Assembly: GCF_013364195.1 (NCBI RefSeq)
Contig: NZ_CP054918.1
Coordinates: forward strand, 5,383,001 to 5,447,000
Direction of reading: 5' to 3'
Source of the DNA: Streptomyces sp. NA04227
Lineage (GTDB): Bacteria; Actinomycetota; Actinomycetes; Streptomycetales; Streptomycetaceae
DNA length: 64,000 nt
The position numbers were made by a program, and so were the translations under genes. This document shows positions 8,488 through 17,071 of the stretch, piece by piece. Position 1 is the first letter of the stretch. Every line of letters starts with the position of its first letter. The notes under the pieces were generated by a model. It did not search any database. It was not told the DNA's origin and saw only the letters and a list, made by a program, of their open reading frames with translations.

Positions 8488-8517
8488 TTGAGGCAACGCG
8501 ATGTATCGCGTTAACGT
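8488..8517 (+). promoter_or_regulatory. Promoter of the ABC exporter with embedded palindromic operator
   Basis: TTGAGG (8488-8493) and TAACGT (8512-8517) are separated by 18 bases and make a plausible -35/-10 pair. The spacer carries the perfect palindrome AACGCGATGTATCGCGTT (8495-8512; 8-bp arms, 2-bp centre). This placement would let a dimeric repressor of TetR or similar type block polymerase. No regulator gene lies next to it. Confidence 0.6.
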
Positions 8518-8638
8518 GTGGCACCCGCCACTCGTGTGTCCGGCTTTCCCTCAGGAAACGCGCATTGTGCTGCCCGGTCCGCTCGAGTCCGCAGTGAGCC
8601 ACCCGTGCCGAGGTGGCCCGAACCCTTGGAGTTGCCTC

Positions 8639-9643
8639 ATGCCAGGCGCCATCCATGCAGAAGGTCTGGTGAAGACCTTCGGCGACGTCAGGGCTCTGGA
8701 CGGCGTCGATCTCGACGTGCCCGAGGGCACCGTGCTCGGCCTGCTCGGACCCAACGGCGCCGGGAAGACCACCACGGTGCGCTGCCTGACGACGCTGCTG
8801 CGTCCCGACAGCGGCCATGCGACGGTCGCCGGGATCGACGTGCTCAAGCACCCCAACGAGGTCCGGCGCTCCATCGGTCTGTCCGGCCAGTTCGCGGCCG
8901 TCGACGAGTACCTCACCGGGCGCGAGAACTTGCAGATGGTGGGCGAGCTCTACCAGATGCGGTCGAAGGCGGCGAAGGCGCGCGCGGTCGAACTCCTGGA
9001 GCGCTTCCACCTGACCGACGCCGCGGACCGGTCGACCAAGACCTACTCCGGCGGTATGCGGCGCAGGCTCGACCTGGCGGCGGCCCTGGTGGTCTCCCCG
9101 CCGGTGATGTTCATGGACGAGCCGACCACCGGTCTGGACCCGCGCAACCGTCAGGAACTGTGGGACGTCATCCAGGAACTCGTGGCGGGCGGCACCACAC
9201 TGCTGCTGACCACGCAGTACCTGGAGGAGGCGGACCACCTCGCGCACGACATCGCCGTCGTCGACCACGGCCGGGTGATCGCCCGTGGCACGGCCGACGA
9301 GCTGAAGGCCCGCACCGGCGGTGAGCGCGTCGAGGTCGTCGTGCACGACCGCGAGCACCTCACCACCGCCTCCGAGATCCTCACCGGATTCGCCAAGGGC
9401 GGCCAGATCACCACCGAACAGCACACCCGCAAGCTCACGGTCCCGGTGACCGGCGGCGCCAAGCTTCTCGCGGAGGTCATCCGCGAACTGGACGCCCGGG
9501 GCGTCGAGATCGACGACATCGGCCTGCGCCGCCCCACCCTCGACGACGTCTTCCTCTCGCTGACCGGCCACCACGCCGAGGAGAAGAACGACAACGGCGG
9601 GTCCGCCGACCCGTCCCCGACCCAGAAGGAGAGCGACAAGTGA
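8639..9643 (+). CDS. DrrA-type ABC exporter, ATP-binding protein
   Basis: This 334-residue ATPase of the DrrA/daunorubicin-resistance family energises drug or lipid export through a separate membrane subunit. Walker A is GPNGAGKTTT (37-46), the signature is YSGGMRRRLDLA, and Walker B plus the catalytic Glu is VMFMDEPTTGLDP. The C-terminal extension (about 225-334) with RRPTLDDVFLSLTGHH is characteristic of the DrrA group. ATG preceded by GGAG. The next gene overlaps its stop codon by four bases (GTGA), so the two subunits are coupled. The substrate is unknown; the promoter palindrome suggests ligand-induced expression. Confidence 0.92.
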   Translation: MPGAIHAEGLVKTFGDVRALDGVDLDVPEGTVLGLLGPNGAGKTTTVRCLTTLLRPDSGHATVAGIDVLKHPNEVRRSIGLSGQFAAVDEYLTGRENLQMVGELYQMRSKAAKARAVELLERFHLTDAADRSTKTYSGGMRRRLDLAAALVVSPPVMFMDEPTTGLDPRNRQELWDVIQELVAGGTTLLLTTQYLEEADHLAHDIAVVDHGRVIARGTADELKARTGGERVEVVVHDREHLTTASEILTGFAKGGQITTEQHTRKLTVPVTGGAKLLAEVIRELDARGVEIDDIGLRRPTLDDVFLSLTGHHAEEKNDNGGSADPSPTQKESDK

Positions 9644-10494
9644 GCGGCGCGACCGACACCCTGACTCCGGCGTCCGTCAAGGGCGGTGGCATCGGCAGCT
9701 CCGTGCGCGACTCGCTCGTCGTGGCGCGGCGCAACCTGATCCGTATGACGCGGATCCCCGAGATGATCATTTTCGGTCTGATCCAGCCGATCATGTTCGT
9801 GGTGCTGTTCACCTACGTGTTCGGCGGATCCGTCGAGGTCGGCGCCTCCACCTCGCCCGACGACTATCGCGAGTTCCTGATGGCGGGCATCTTCGCCCAG
9901 ACCGTCACCTTCGCGACCGCGGGCGCCGGTGCGGGCATCGCGGACGACATGCACAAGGGCCTCATCGACCGGTTCCGCTCGCTGCCGATGTCACGCGGTG
10001 CGGTGCTCACCGGGCGGACGCTCGCGGACCTCGTACAGACCGCGCTCACCATCGTGGTCCTCGCGATCGTCGCCCTGCTCGTCGGCTGGCGGGTGCACGA
10101 GAACTTCGGCAAGGTGCTGCTCGGCTTCCTGCTGCTGCTCTTCCTCGGGTACGCGTTCTCCTGGATCGGCGCCCTGATCGGCCTGACCGTACGCACCCCC
10201 GAGGCGGCCACCTCCGGCGGACTGATCTGGCTGTTCCCGCTGACGTTCGTCTCCAACGCCTTCGTCGACGCGACCAAGCTGCCGGGCTGGCTCCAGCCGG
10301 TCGCGGAGTGGAACCCCTTCAGCGCCACGGTGCAGGCCTGCCGCGAACTGTGGGGCAACCAGCCCCCCGGCTACCAGGCCCCGGACTCCTTCCCGATGGA
10401 GCACCCGGTGATCACCTCGGCCCTGTGGTCGCTGGCCATCCTGGTCTTCTTCCGCACGCTGGCCGTGCGCAAGTACCGCAAGGGTGCTGTCTGA
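9640..10494 (+). CDS. DrrB-type ABC-2 permease
   Basis: This 284-residue membrane subunit partners the preceding ATPase. Residues 1-30 are polar and cytoplasmic. Hydrophobic segments are then visible at about 40-62, 82-100, 125-150, 155-180, 190-210 and 255-275, the usual six of ABC-2 transporters. The conserved family feature PLTFVSNAFVDATKLPGWLQ is present before the last helix. It starts at a GTG that overlaps the ATPase stop and is preceded by AGAAGGAGAG. A very strong hairpin follows. Confidence 0.92.
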   Translation: MSGATDTLTPASVKGGGIGSSVRDSLVVARRNLIRMTRIPEMIIFGLIQPIMFVVLFTYVFGGSVEVGASTSPDDYREFLMAGIFAQTVTFATAGAGAGIADDMHKGLIDRFRSLPMSRGAVLTGRTLADLVQTALTIVVLAIVALLVGWRVHENFGKVLLGFLLLLFLGYAFSWIGALIGLTVRTPEAATSGGLIWLFPLTFVSNAFVDATKLPGWLQPVAEWNPFSATVQACRELWGNQPPGYQAPDSFPMEHPVITSALWSLAILVFFRTLAVRKYRKGAV

Positions 10495-10538
10495 TACGGC
10501 CGTAACGCCGAACGTAACGCCGAAGCGCACTCACACCG

Positions 10539-10575
10539 CCGCCCCCGGTTCCGCATCATGCGGAGCCGGGGGCGG
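10539..10575. terminator. Bidirectional terminator between ABC permease and greA
   Basis: A long inverted repeat has left arm 10539-10555 and right arm 10559-10575 with a TCA loop (17 pairs including one G-T). It lies between two convergent genes and would serve both. Confidence 0.8.
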
Positions 10576-10601
10576 GCGCGTAGGTGAACCGGGGTGGCGG
10601 A

Positions 10602-11099
10602 TCAGCCGGTGTACGGCTTCGCCTCCAGGATCTTCACCGAGGCGAGCTTGCCGTTGGGCAGCTCGTACTCGACGGTCTCGCCGACCTTGTGGCCGTTGAC
10701 GCCGCTGCCGAGGGGCGACTGCGGGGAGTACGTCTCGATCTCGTCGCTCGCGTACTCGCGGGAGGCCATGAGGAAGCTGAGGGTGTCGTCCTCGTCGCCG
10801 TCGAAGGCGATGGTCACCACCATGCCCGGGGCGATCACGCCGGTGGCGGCGGGGGCCTCGCCGACCTTCGCGTTCTCCAGGAGCTGGGTCAGCTGGCGCA
10901 CACGGAGCTCCTGCTTGCCCTGCTCCTCCTTGGCCGCGTGGTACCCGCCGTTCTCGCGCAGGTCGCCCTCCTCACGCGCTGCCGCGATCTTCGTGGCGAT
11001 CTCGGTACGCGCAGGACCAGACAGGTACTCCAGCTCGGCCTTGAGCTGGTTGTACGCCTCCTGGGTGAGCCAGGTGACGTTGTCGCTGGTCTGGGTCAC
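10602..11099 (-). CDS. greA: Transcription elongation factor GreA
   Basis: This 165-residue protein stimulates transcript cleavage by backtracked RNA polymerase. The N-terminal coiled-coil carries the tip motif GDLRENGGYHAAKE (45-58), with the acidic residues that coordinate catalytic Mg2+ (GDLSEN-type in other bacteria, here with Arg and Gly changes). The C-terminal domain ends PNGKLASVKILEAKPYTG and docks on polymerase. GTG start with GAGGAG upstream. The changes at the tip are worth noting but retain Asp46 and Glu49. It is in conserved order with DUF4307 and mca. Confidence 0.92.
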   Translation of the reverse strand: MTQTSDNVTWLTQEAYNQLKAELEYLSGPARTEIATKIAAAREEGDLRENGGYHAAKEEQGKQELRVRQLTQLLENAKVGEAPAATGVIAPGMVVTIAFDGDEDDTLSFLMASREYASDEIETYSPQSPLGSGVNGHKVGETVEYELPNGKLASVKILEAKPYTG

Positions 11100-11338
11100 A
11101 GGTGCTCCTCGTAGGTGCTGGGAAATACAAATCATCGCCCTACCCAGAAGCATGTTCCTTCATGGAAGGGCGAAACCACGAGCCTAACAATTCCCCGTGG
11201 AAAGGGGGAGGACATAATTCATCAGGGATACGTCAACGCAGGTCAGTGGCGTTGTGACGAAGAACTGGCCCTGTCGTGGAGGCCGGGTGACGCACCCCGG
11301 GGAAGCACGCGTACACGGTCCGTGCGCCGGGGCGGGAG

Positions 11339-11776
11339 TCAATCCGCCTGGCAGCCCACGAGCTCCGCGCTGGTGCCGCGCTCGGTGGTACGCAGCGTGA
11401 CGACCTTGTCCACGCGGCCCTTGTTCTCGTCGAAGCGGAAGTCGGCCCGGCCGACCTCGGCGCCGTCGGCGGAGCGCGAGCGCAGGGTGCAGTAGCCCTT
11501 CGCGTCCGCGTCCTTGCGGACCTCCAGATGGGCTTCCACGGCGCGGTCCGAGACCACCTTGAACTTGATGACCTCGCCGCTGAGCCGCTGCCCGTTCACG
11601 TAGTCCCAGCCGAACCAGCCGACGACGGCGAGCAGGACGACGCCGAGTGCCGCACCCACGGCCTTGAGCTTCCGGTCGGCGCTCTCGTCCGGGCGTTGGG
11701 AGGAGGTCCGCCCGTAACGCCCCTCGGGGCGTCGGCCGGTGCCCGTCGTCCGCTCGGGTTCGACCGCGGAATTCAT
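11339..11776 (-). CDS. DUF4307 membrane protein
   Basis: This is a 145-residue protein. It has a polar Arg-rich N-terminus (1-35), one membrane helix (AVGAALGVVLLAVVGWFGW, about 40-58) and a small extracytoplasmic beta-rich domain with two cysteines (in GYCTLRS and near the end in VGCQAD). This architecture and the place between greA and mca are typical of the actinobacterial DUF4307 family, whose function is unknown. It is divergent from mca. Confidence 0.85.
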   Translation of the reverse strand: MNSAVEPERTTGTGRRPEGRYGRTSSQRPDESADRKLKAVGAALGVVLLAVVGWFGWDYVNGQRLSGEVIKFKVVSDRAVEAHLEVRKDADAKGYCTLRSRSADGAEVGRADFRFDENKGRVDKVVTLRTTERGTSAELVGCQAD

Positions 11777-11957
11777 CGCTCGTCCTCTCGGGGAGCCGGG
11801 GGCCCGGAATTATTCGGCGCCCGGTTCCGTCACTATAGAAGCCCAGGAACGTCACCCGACCGTCGGCCCGTGACGGAGCCCCGGGGGAGGGGCGCACGAG
11901 CCGGCAGCGGACCAGTGTGCCCACGGGTCGTTTGAATACATCACGAGGGATCGAGCC

Positions 11958-12839
11958 TTGACTGAGCAGCTGCGACTGATGGCGGTTCACGCCCACCCCG
12001 ACGACGAGTCGAGCAAGGGCGCGGCCACCATGGCCAAGTACGTGTCCGAGGGGGTGGACGTGCTGGTGGTGACCTGCACGGGCGGTGAGCGCGGTTCCAT
12101 CCTCAACCCCAAGCTCCAGGGTGATCAGTACATCGAGGAGAACATCCACGAGGTACGCAGGAAGGAGATGGACGAGGCCCGCGAGATCCTGGGCGTACGC
12201 CAGGAATGGCTCGGCTTCGTCGACTCGGGACTGCCCGAGGGCGACCCGCTGCCGCCGCTGCCCGAGGGCTGCTTCGCCCTGGAGGACGTGGACAAGGCGG
12301 CCGGGGAGCTGGTGAAGGCGATCCGCGATTTCCGTCCGCAGGTGATCACCACCTACGACGAGAACGGCGGCTACCCGCACCCCGACCACATCCAGACCCA
12401 CAAGATCTCGATGGTCGCCTTCGAGGGCGCGGGCGACGCCGAGAAGTACCCGGAGTCCGAGTTCGGTCCCGCGTACCAGCCGCAGAAGCTCTACTACAAC
12501 CAGGGCTTCAACCGTCCGCGCACCGAGGCGCTGCACCAGGCAATGGTCGACCGCGACCTGGAATCGCCGTACGCGGACTGGCTCAAGCGCTGGGACAAGA
12601 TGGGCATTCCGGAGCGCACCCTGACCACGCACGTCGAGTGCGCGGACTTCTACGAGATCCGTGACAAGGCTCTCATCGCGCACGCCACCCAGATCGACCC
12701 GGACGGGGCCTGGTTCCGCGTACCGATGGACATCCAGCGGGAGGCCTGGCCCACCGAGGAGTACGAGCTCGCGAAGTCGCTCGTCGATACCTCCCTCCCC
12801 GAGGACGACCTCTTCGCGGGCATCCGCGACAATGCCTGA
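11958..12839 (+). CDS. mca: Mycothiol S-conjugate amidase Mca
   Basis: This is a 293-residue zinc amidase. It cleaves mycothiol conjugates of electrophiles and antibiotics, releasing a mercapturic acid for export and GlcN-Ins for reuse. Zinc ligands of the PIG-L fold are visible: His13 and Asp16 in HAHPDDESS and His144 in HPDH. It starts at TTG with a CACGAGGGA ribosome site. Length and the AEKYPESEFGP insert favour Mca over the deacetylase MshB. This gene indicates a mycothiol-producing actinobacterium. Confidence 0.95.
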   Translation: MTEQLRLMAVHAHPDDESSKGAATMAKYVSEGVDVLVVTCTGGERGSILNPKLQGDQYIEENIHEVRRKEMDEAREILGVRQEWLGFVDSGLPEGDPLPPLPEGCFALEDVDKAAGELVKAIRDFRPQVITTYDENGGYPHPDHIQTHKISMVAFEGAGDAEKYPESEFGPAYQPQKLYYNQGFNRPRTEALHQAMVDRDLESPYADWLKRWDKMGIPERTLTTHVECADFYEIRDKALIAHATQIDPDGAWFRVPMDIQREAWPTEEYELAKSLVDTSLPEDDLFAGIRDNA

Positions 12840-12840
12840 C

Positions 12841-13089
12841 ATGAGCGCAAGCGCAAGCCTCGCAATGACCCGGCTCGTCCCCCTCGCGAAGGAGGTGGAC
12901 GAGAACAAGGTGACGCCCGGTGTTCTCGGCTTCCTCGTCTTCGCGGTGATGGCCCTGGCCGTGTGGTTCCTGATGAAGTCCATGACCCGGCACATGAAGA
13001 AGGTCGACTTCCAGGAGTCCCCGGAGGCCGCGGCGTCGAAGGACACCGGAGCCAAGGCGGCCGAGAGCGCCGCCGCCAAGCGGGGCTGA
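12841..13089 (+). CDS. Small membrane protein downstream of mca
   Basis: This is an 82-residue protein one base after the mca stop codon, certainly in the same operon. One strong membrane helix (VLGFLVFAVMALAVWFLM, about 28-46) is followed by a basic patch and an Ala/Lys-rich tail. An ATG at 12832, inside mca, is an alternative start. This small gene commonly accompanies mca in Streptomyces; no function is known. Confidence 0.8.
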   Translation: MSASASLAMTRLVPLAKEVDENKVTPGVLGFLVFAVMALAVWFLMKSMTRHMKKVDFQESPEAAASKDTGAKAAESAAAKRG

Positions 13090-13102
13090 CCTCTCGCAGC
13101 CA

Positions 13103-13134
13103 AGCGGTCCCGGTCCCTGCCGACCGGGGCCGCT
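13103..13134. terminator. Bidirectional terminator
   Basis: AGCGGTCCCGGTC and its complement (13 pairs, one G-T) surround a CCTGCC loop. The hairpin lies between the convergent small membrane protein gene and the large ATPase gene. Confidence 0.7.
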
Positions 13135-13204
13135 CACGGCTGTCCGGCCACGACCGGGGCCGCCGGGGGCCGCCCGGCCACCGGGGCGGCCGGACTGTAC
13201 GGAC

Positions 13205-16200
13205 TCACCGCCCGGTGGACACCGGGACCCCCATGATCTCCCGCGCGTGGCGGCCCGGCACCATGCCGAGGCTCCATGCCTGCCAGCCCGCGTCCAGGTC
13301 CACGCCGCGCTCCAGGAGCAGGGCGTACGCCTCCAGACAGTCCTCCAGGCGGGCGTCCCGGGCCGGATGAGCGGCGGCTCGTAGCTGGATCAGTTCCTCC
13401 TGCGCCACGGCCGTGCCGATCTCGGTCCCGCCGGGGGAGGCGTACGGCAGCAGCGTGCAGCGCAGGAACAGGGCCCAGTCCTCGCCGCGCCGGTCGCCGT
13501 ATCCGGAGAACAGGGCCGCGGCCTCGTCGCACAGACCGAGCGCCTGCTGGCTGCGTGCGTTCCCGGCGTCCACCACGGCGAGTTCGAGCAGGGTCCACGC
13601 TTCGCCGTGCGCGCCCCCGATCCGCTGGAAGTCGGCGCGCGCGTCCACCAGGAGCTGCCGGGCGAAACCGCTGTTGCGCAGTGAGCCGGTCTGCGCGGCG
13701 CGCAGGTCGCGCGAGGCGCGCGCGGAGTGGTGCCGCGCGCAGGCGAGCCCGTACACATCGCGCATCCGCGAGAACATCGTCCGCGAGCGCTCCAGTTCGC
13801 GTACCGCCTCCTCCAGGCGGCCGTTCTCCTCCAGCGCCTGGCCCAGGTAGTACAGGCTCCACGCCTCGCCGCGGGCATCCTCGTTCTCGCGGTGCTGGGC
13901 CGCTGCCCTCGTGAGCTGCTCGACCGCGGCCGAGGAGTCGCCGTCCACCAGCCGGGCGCGTGCGAGCTGGGTCAGTGCCCAGGCCTCGCCGCGCTGGTCG
14001 CGGACCCGCCCGTACAGGTCGAGCGCGGTACGCAACTCCTCCTCGGCGGGCGCCACTTCACCCCGGCGCAGACAGACCTGCCCGAGCTGGAAGTGCGCCC
14101 AGGCCTCGCCGTGCACGGACTCGCTCTCGCGGTGCAGCTCCAGCGCGGTGTGCAGCAGCGCCAGGGCCTCGCCGAGGCGTGCGCGGTCGCGTTCCACGGC
14201 GGCCAGCGCGTGCAGGGTCCAGGCCCGGTCACCGGCGAGCGCGGGTACGGACTGGAGGTCCAGCGCCTCGCGCAGTTTGTCCGCCGCCCCGGCGAGGTTG
14301 CCCTGGTGGTGCAGGGTGATGCCGAGCGAGCACAGGGCGCGGGCGGCACCGGCCTCGTGGTGGGCCTCGAAGTAGAGGTCGACCACCGAACTCAGCGTGG
14401 TGCGCGCGGTGTCCAGCTCGCCGAGCTGCCGGGCCGCGATACCGGTACGCCACTGCACGCTGCGTACGAGCAGGCCCTGGTCGACCGCCTGGGTGAGCTC
14501 GTTGATCTCGCCGAGCCGGTACAGGTCGCCGCGCAGCAGGCAGTAGTCGCACAGCGCGCCGAGCAGGTTCAGTACGGCGCCCTGGTCGACGCCCTCGGCG
14601 TGGCGCAGCGCGGCGGTGATGAAGCTGGACTCGTCGTCCAGCCAGCGCAGCGCGGCGTCCAGCGAGCCGAAGCCGTGCGGGCCGACCGCGCTGGAGTGGA
14701 AGGCGCTGTCCGCACGGGTGGAGGTCTTGCCGTCCACAAGGCGGATCACCGAGTCGGCGAGTTCGGCGTAGTTGACGATCAGCCGTTCCTGCGCGGCGGT
14801 GCGCTCGGCGGGCTCCTCCTCGTCCCGCAGCCGGGCCCCCGCGAAGGCGCGTACGAGATCGTGCAGCCGGTAGCGGTTGCCGCGGACGTGGTCGAGCAGT
14901 CCGGCGCCCGCCAGGCGCTCCAACTCCCGTGCGGCGGCGGGCTCGTCGGTGGCAAGGAGTGCGGCGGCAGCGGCGGCGCCCAGCGAGGCGCGCCCGGCCA
15001 GGGCCAGCCTGCGCAGCAGCCGCCGTCCGGTGTCCGACTGGTCCCGGTAGCGCAGCCACAGCACCCGCTCGACCGGTTCCACGGTGGCGTGCGCGGTGAG
15101 GTCCTCGGCGAGCGCGCGTGCGGTGCGCGGTCCGATCGCCGAGCCCGCGATACGCAGCGCCAGCGGCAGCCCGCCGCACAACTCCCGTACGCGCGGGGCG
15201 GATTCGGCGTCGTAGGGACCCGAGGAGTCCTCGGCCGACTCGCGCAACAGCTCCTCGGAGCCCACCTCGTCCAGCGGTTCGACCGGCAACTGGTGTACCC
15301 AGGCGCCGAGTTCGGCGGAGAGTTCGAGCGGCTTGCGGGTGGTGACCAGGATCAGCGACTCGGAGCGCTCGGGGATCAGGGTGCGTACCTGCTCGGGGTC
15401 CACGGCGTCGTCAAGGACCACCGTGACCTCCAGACCGGTCAGATGCTGCTGGTACAGCTCGGTCAGCCGTCTCAACTGCTGTTCAGGAGAAGACCGTTCG
15501 CGGAACAGGAGCTGCTCGCGGGGTGCGCCGAGCCGGTTGAGCAGGTGCAGCAGGGCCTCCCGGGTGGACAGCGGCGGCGCGTCCGGGCTGTCCCCGCGCA
15601 GGTCCACCACACAGGCCCCGCGGAACTGGTCCTTGAGATCGTGCGCCGCGCGTACCGCGAGCGTGGTCCGGCCGGATCCGGGCGCCCCGTGCAGCACCAC
15701 CACGGTCGGCTTGGTCTGCGTACTGGCGCGGGCGGCGTGCACCCACTGCCCGATCCGTGACATCTCCGCCCGCCGCCCCGCGAACGTGCCCGCAGGCTGC
15801 GGGAGTTGACCGAAGGACCGCTCCAGTACGGTACGTCGCCTGGCCGCCGCGCTCTTGTCCGTACGGCGCAGCTTCGGCGCGGCCTTCTTCGTACCGGTGG
15901 CCGCGTTCAGTACCCGCTGCTGGTCCAGGAAGGGCCGGATGCCGCGTACTTCGAGCGCGGTCAGCCACTGCAGGCGCAGCTGTTCGGGCCCGCCGGGCTG
16001 ATTGCGCGCCCCGGCGTGTCTGCTGGCGGCGGGCAGATGGGCGGCGGTCACCTTGGCGACGGTGGTGGCGGCGCCCACCACCGCGGCGGTCGCCCCGGCG
16101 CCCAGCGCGGTACCCGTCCCGGTGCCCAGCGCCAGGTCGGCCACCGCCGCTCCGACCGCGGCAACTCCCGCCACCAGCAACGGAGTCTTGCCGCCCTGCT

Positions 16201-16423
16201 GCGCGAACCGCTGCCCGAAGGTCGGCGCCGTCGCCCGTGCCTCGTCCAGCGCCCGGGTGTACGCCTCGTACTCCTCACCCGCGGCCTGCGCCATGGTGTC
16301 GAGTCCGGCCCGGGCCCGCGCGAGCAGCACCTGCCCGTCCTCGCGCCCGCCCGAGCGGCGCACCTCTTCCTCCACGGCCTGGACCAACAGCCTCTCGGCA
16401 TCGGCCCGATGGTCGTCCCGCAT
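13205..16423 (-). CDS. STAND (NB-ARC) ATPase with C-terminal TPR repeats
   Basis: This is a 1072-residue multidomain protein. Residues 1-70 are helical. A long small-residue hydrophobic stretch at 81-125 could be membrane-associated. The NTPase core has Walker A GAPGSGRTT (246-254) and Walker B VTVVLDDAVD (about 335). It is followed by ELCGGLPLALRIAGSAI, the GLPLAL signature of NB-ARC/AP-ATPases, and a winged-helix segment. From about 600 to the end are repeated TPR units (GEAWALTQLARARL, GEAWSLYYLGQALEENG). STAND proteins are ligand-gated switches used in regulation and in anti-phage defence. The ATG at 16423 has GAGGGGGACGG upstream; a TTG at 16459 is less likely. Confidence 0.85.
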   Translation of the reverse strand: MRDDHRADAERLLVQAVEEEVRRSGGREDGQVLLARARAGLDTMAQAAGEEYEAYTRALDEARATAPTFGQRFAQQGGKTPLLVAGVAAVGAAVADLALGTGTGTALGAGATAAVVGAATTVAKVTAAHLPAASRHAGARNQPGGPEQLRLQWLTALEVRGIRPFLDQQRVLNAATGTKKAAPKLRRTDKSAAARRRTVLERSFGQLPQPAGTFAGRRAEMSRIGQWVHAARASTQTKPTVVVLHGAPGSGRTTLAVRAAHDLKDQFRGACVVDLRGDSPDAPPLSTREALLHLLNRLGAPREQLLFRERSSPEQQLRRLTELYQQHLTGLEVTVVLDDAVDPEQVRTLIPERSESLILVTTRKPLELSAELGAWVHQLPVEPLDEVGSEELLRESAEDSSGPYDAESAPRVRELCGGLPLALRIAGSAIGPRTARALAEDLTAHATVEPVERVLWLRYRDQSDTGRRLLRRLALAGRASLGAAAAAALLATDEPAAARELERLAGAGLLDHVRGNRYRLHDLVRAFAGARLRDEEEPAERTAAQERLIVNYAELADSVIRLVDGKTSTRADSAFHSSAVGPHGFGSLDAALRWLDDESSFITAALRHAEGVDQGAVLNLLGALCDYCLLRGDLYRLGEINELTQAVDQGLLVRSVQWRTGIAARQLGELDTARTTLSSVVDLYFEAHHEAGAARALCSLGITLHHQGNLAGAADKLREALDLQSVPALAGDRAWTLHALAAVERDRARLGEALALLHTALELHRESESVHGEAWAHFQLGQVCLRRGEVAPAEEELRTALDLYGRVRDQRGEAWALTQLARARLVDGDSSAAVEQLTRAAAQHRENEDARGEAWSLYYLGQALEENGRLEEAVRELERSRTMFSRMRDVYGLACARHHSARASRDLRAAQTGSLRNSGFARQLLVDARADFQRIGGAHGEAWTLLELAVVDAGNARSQQALGLCDEAAALFSGYGDRRGEDWALFLRCTLLPYASPGGTEIGTAVAQEELIQLRAAAHPARDARLEDCLEAYALLLERGVDLDAGWQAWSLGMVPGRHAREIMGVPVSTGR

Positions 16424-16448
16424 CCCGTCCCCCTCGCGCCCGCGTGTC

Positions 16449-16478
16449 TGATCCGTCAAGTGCGTGATCCGTCAAGTG
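16449..16478. repeat. Tandem 14-bp repeat upstream of the STAND gene
   Basis: TGATCCGTCAAGTG occurs at 16449-16462 and 16465-16478 with a 16-bp period. On the minus strand each copy contains TTGACG, so one may act as the -35 of the STAND gene. Confidence 0.6.
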
Positions 16479-16505
16479 TCGTGCGTGGGAGGCCGGAAGG
16501 CGAGG

Positions 16506-16523
16506 GAGCGCACTTGTGCGCTC
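16506..16523. promoter_or_regulatory. Perfect palindrome between divergent STAND and RAMA genes
   Basis: GAGCGCACTTGTGCGCTC has 8-bp arms around TT. It lies about 30 bases upstream of the cassette -35 and about 80 bases upstream of the STAND ATG, so it could control both. The first cassette gene encodes a ribbon-helix-helix protein, a natural candidate to bind it. Confidence 0.5.
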
Positions 16524-16553
16524 GCCGGACGGGGGCCGGGTGGCTGTTCGTGA

Positions 16554-16583
16554 TTGCGCCGCGCAAGAGCGAAGCGTTATGCT
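16554..16583 (+). promoter_or_regulatory. Promoter of the RAMA-DUF262-HipA cassette
   Basis: TTGCGC (16554-16559) and TATGCT (16578-16583) are separated by 18 bases, a good match to the housekeeping pattern. The first start codon lies about 40 bases downstream. Confidence 0.5.
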
Positions 16584-16623
16584 TTCTGCTGTGACAGTGA
16601 AACGGATGGAGAGTGAGAGTCGA

Positions 16624-17019
16624 ATGAGTCGGACCATCCGAGTCGACGACGAGGTCTTCGCCGAGTTGCAGAGCCGGGCCGAGCCCTTCGTGGACACGCC
16701 CAACGCGGTCTTGCGTAGGCTGCTCCATCTGGACTCGGCCGGGACCGACTGGGCCGCCCGGCCACAGGGGCGCGACCAGTCGCTCGCACCGCTCATCGCC
16801 GCCGGCCGACTGCGTGCCGGACAGCGGCTCGTCTGGCGGCGGCGCAACCTGAAACAGGTGCACCATGCGGTCGTACTGGAGGGCGGCGACCTGCGGCTGG
16901 AAGACGGGAGTGTGCACAGCACCCCCTCCAGTGCGGCCACCGCCCTCGCGGGAAATCAGCAGAACGGCTGGAAGGCGTTCGCCACCGAAGACGGCGCCCT
17001 TCTCTCGAGCCTGCGCTGA
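16624..17019 (+). CDS. Ribbon-helix-helix / RAMA-domain protein
   Basis: This is a 131-residue protein. Residues 1-36 (MSRTIRVDDEVFAELQ, then TPNAVLRRLL) form a ribbon-helix-helix unit like the N-terminal domain of SeqA. Residues 56-122 (LIAAGRLRAGQRLVWRRR, then VHSTPSSAATALAG and NGWKAF) match the RAMA domain pattern. RAMA domains are found with restriction and DNA-modification systems and are thought to bind modified DNA. The ATG at 16624 follows GGAGAGTGAGAG; ATG 16606 is possible. It is the first gene of a three-gene cassette, 52 bases before the DUF262 gene. Likely role: DNA-binding sensor and autoregulator (inference). Confidence 0.75.
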   Translation: MSRTIRVDDEVFAELQSRAEPFVDTPNAVLRRLLHLDSAGTDWAARPQGRDQSLAPLIAAGRLRAGQRLVWRRRNLKQVHHAVVLEGGDLRLEDGSVHSTPSSAATALAGNQQNGWKAFATEDGALLSSLR

Positions 17020-17071
17020 GGCACGGTTCTTTGAATCTGATGAGACGCGACACTCGGGCGCAGGGAGACAG

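Larger units (their letters stand above)
8126..8638. other. Long intergenic region between ilvA and the ABC exporter
   Basis: About 510 bases without a supported gene. It holds a 13-bp-period repeat tract (8189-8224), then GC-rich sequence without a clear coding pattern, then an AT-richer patch around 8478-8520 containing the exporter promoter and a perfect palindrome. The ribosome site TTGGAG lies at about 8627-8632. Confidence 0.6.

Noticed and set aside
16455..16468. Direct repeats next to the cassette considered as attachment sites of a mobile element
   Set aside because: The repeats are 16 bp apart in tandem and not at both ends of the cassette; no integrase or tRNA gene is present.
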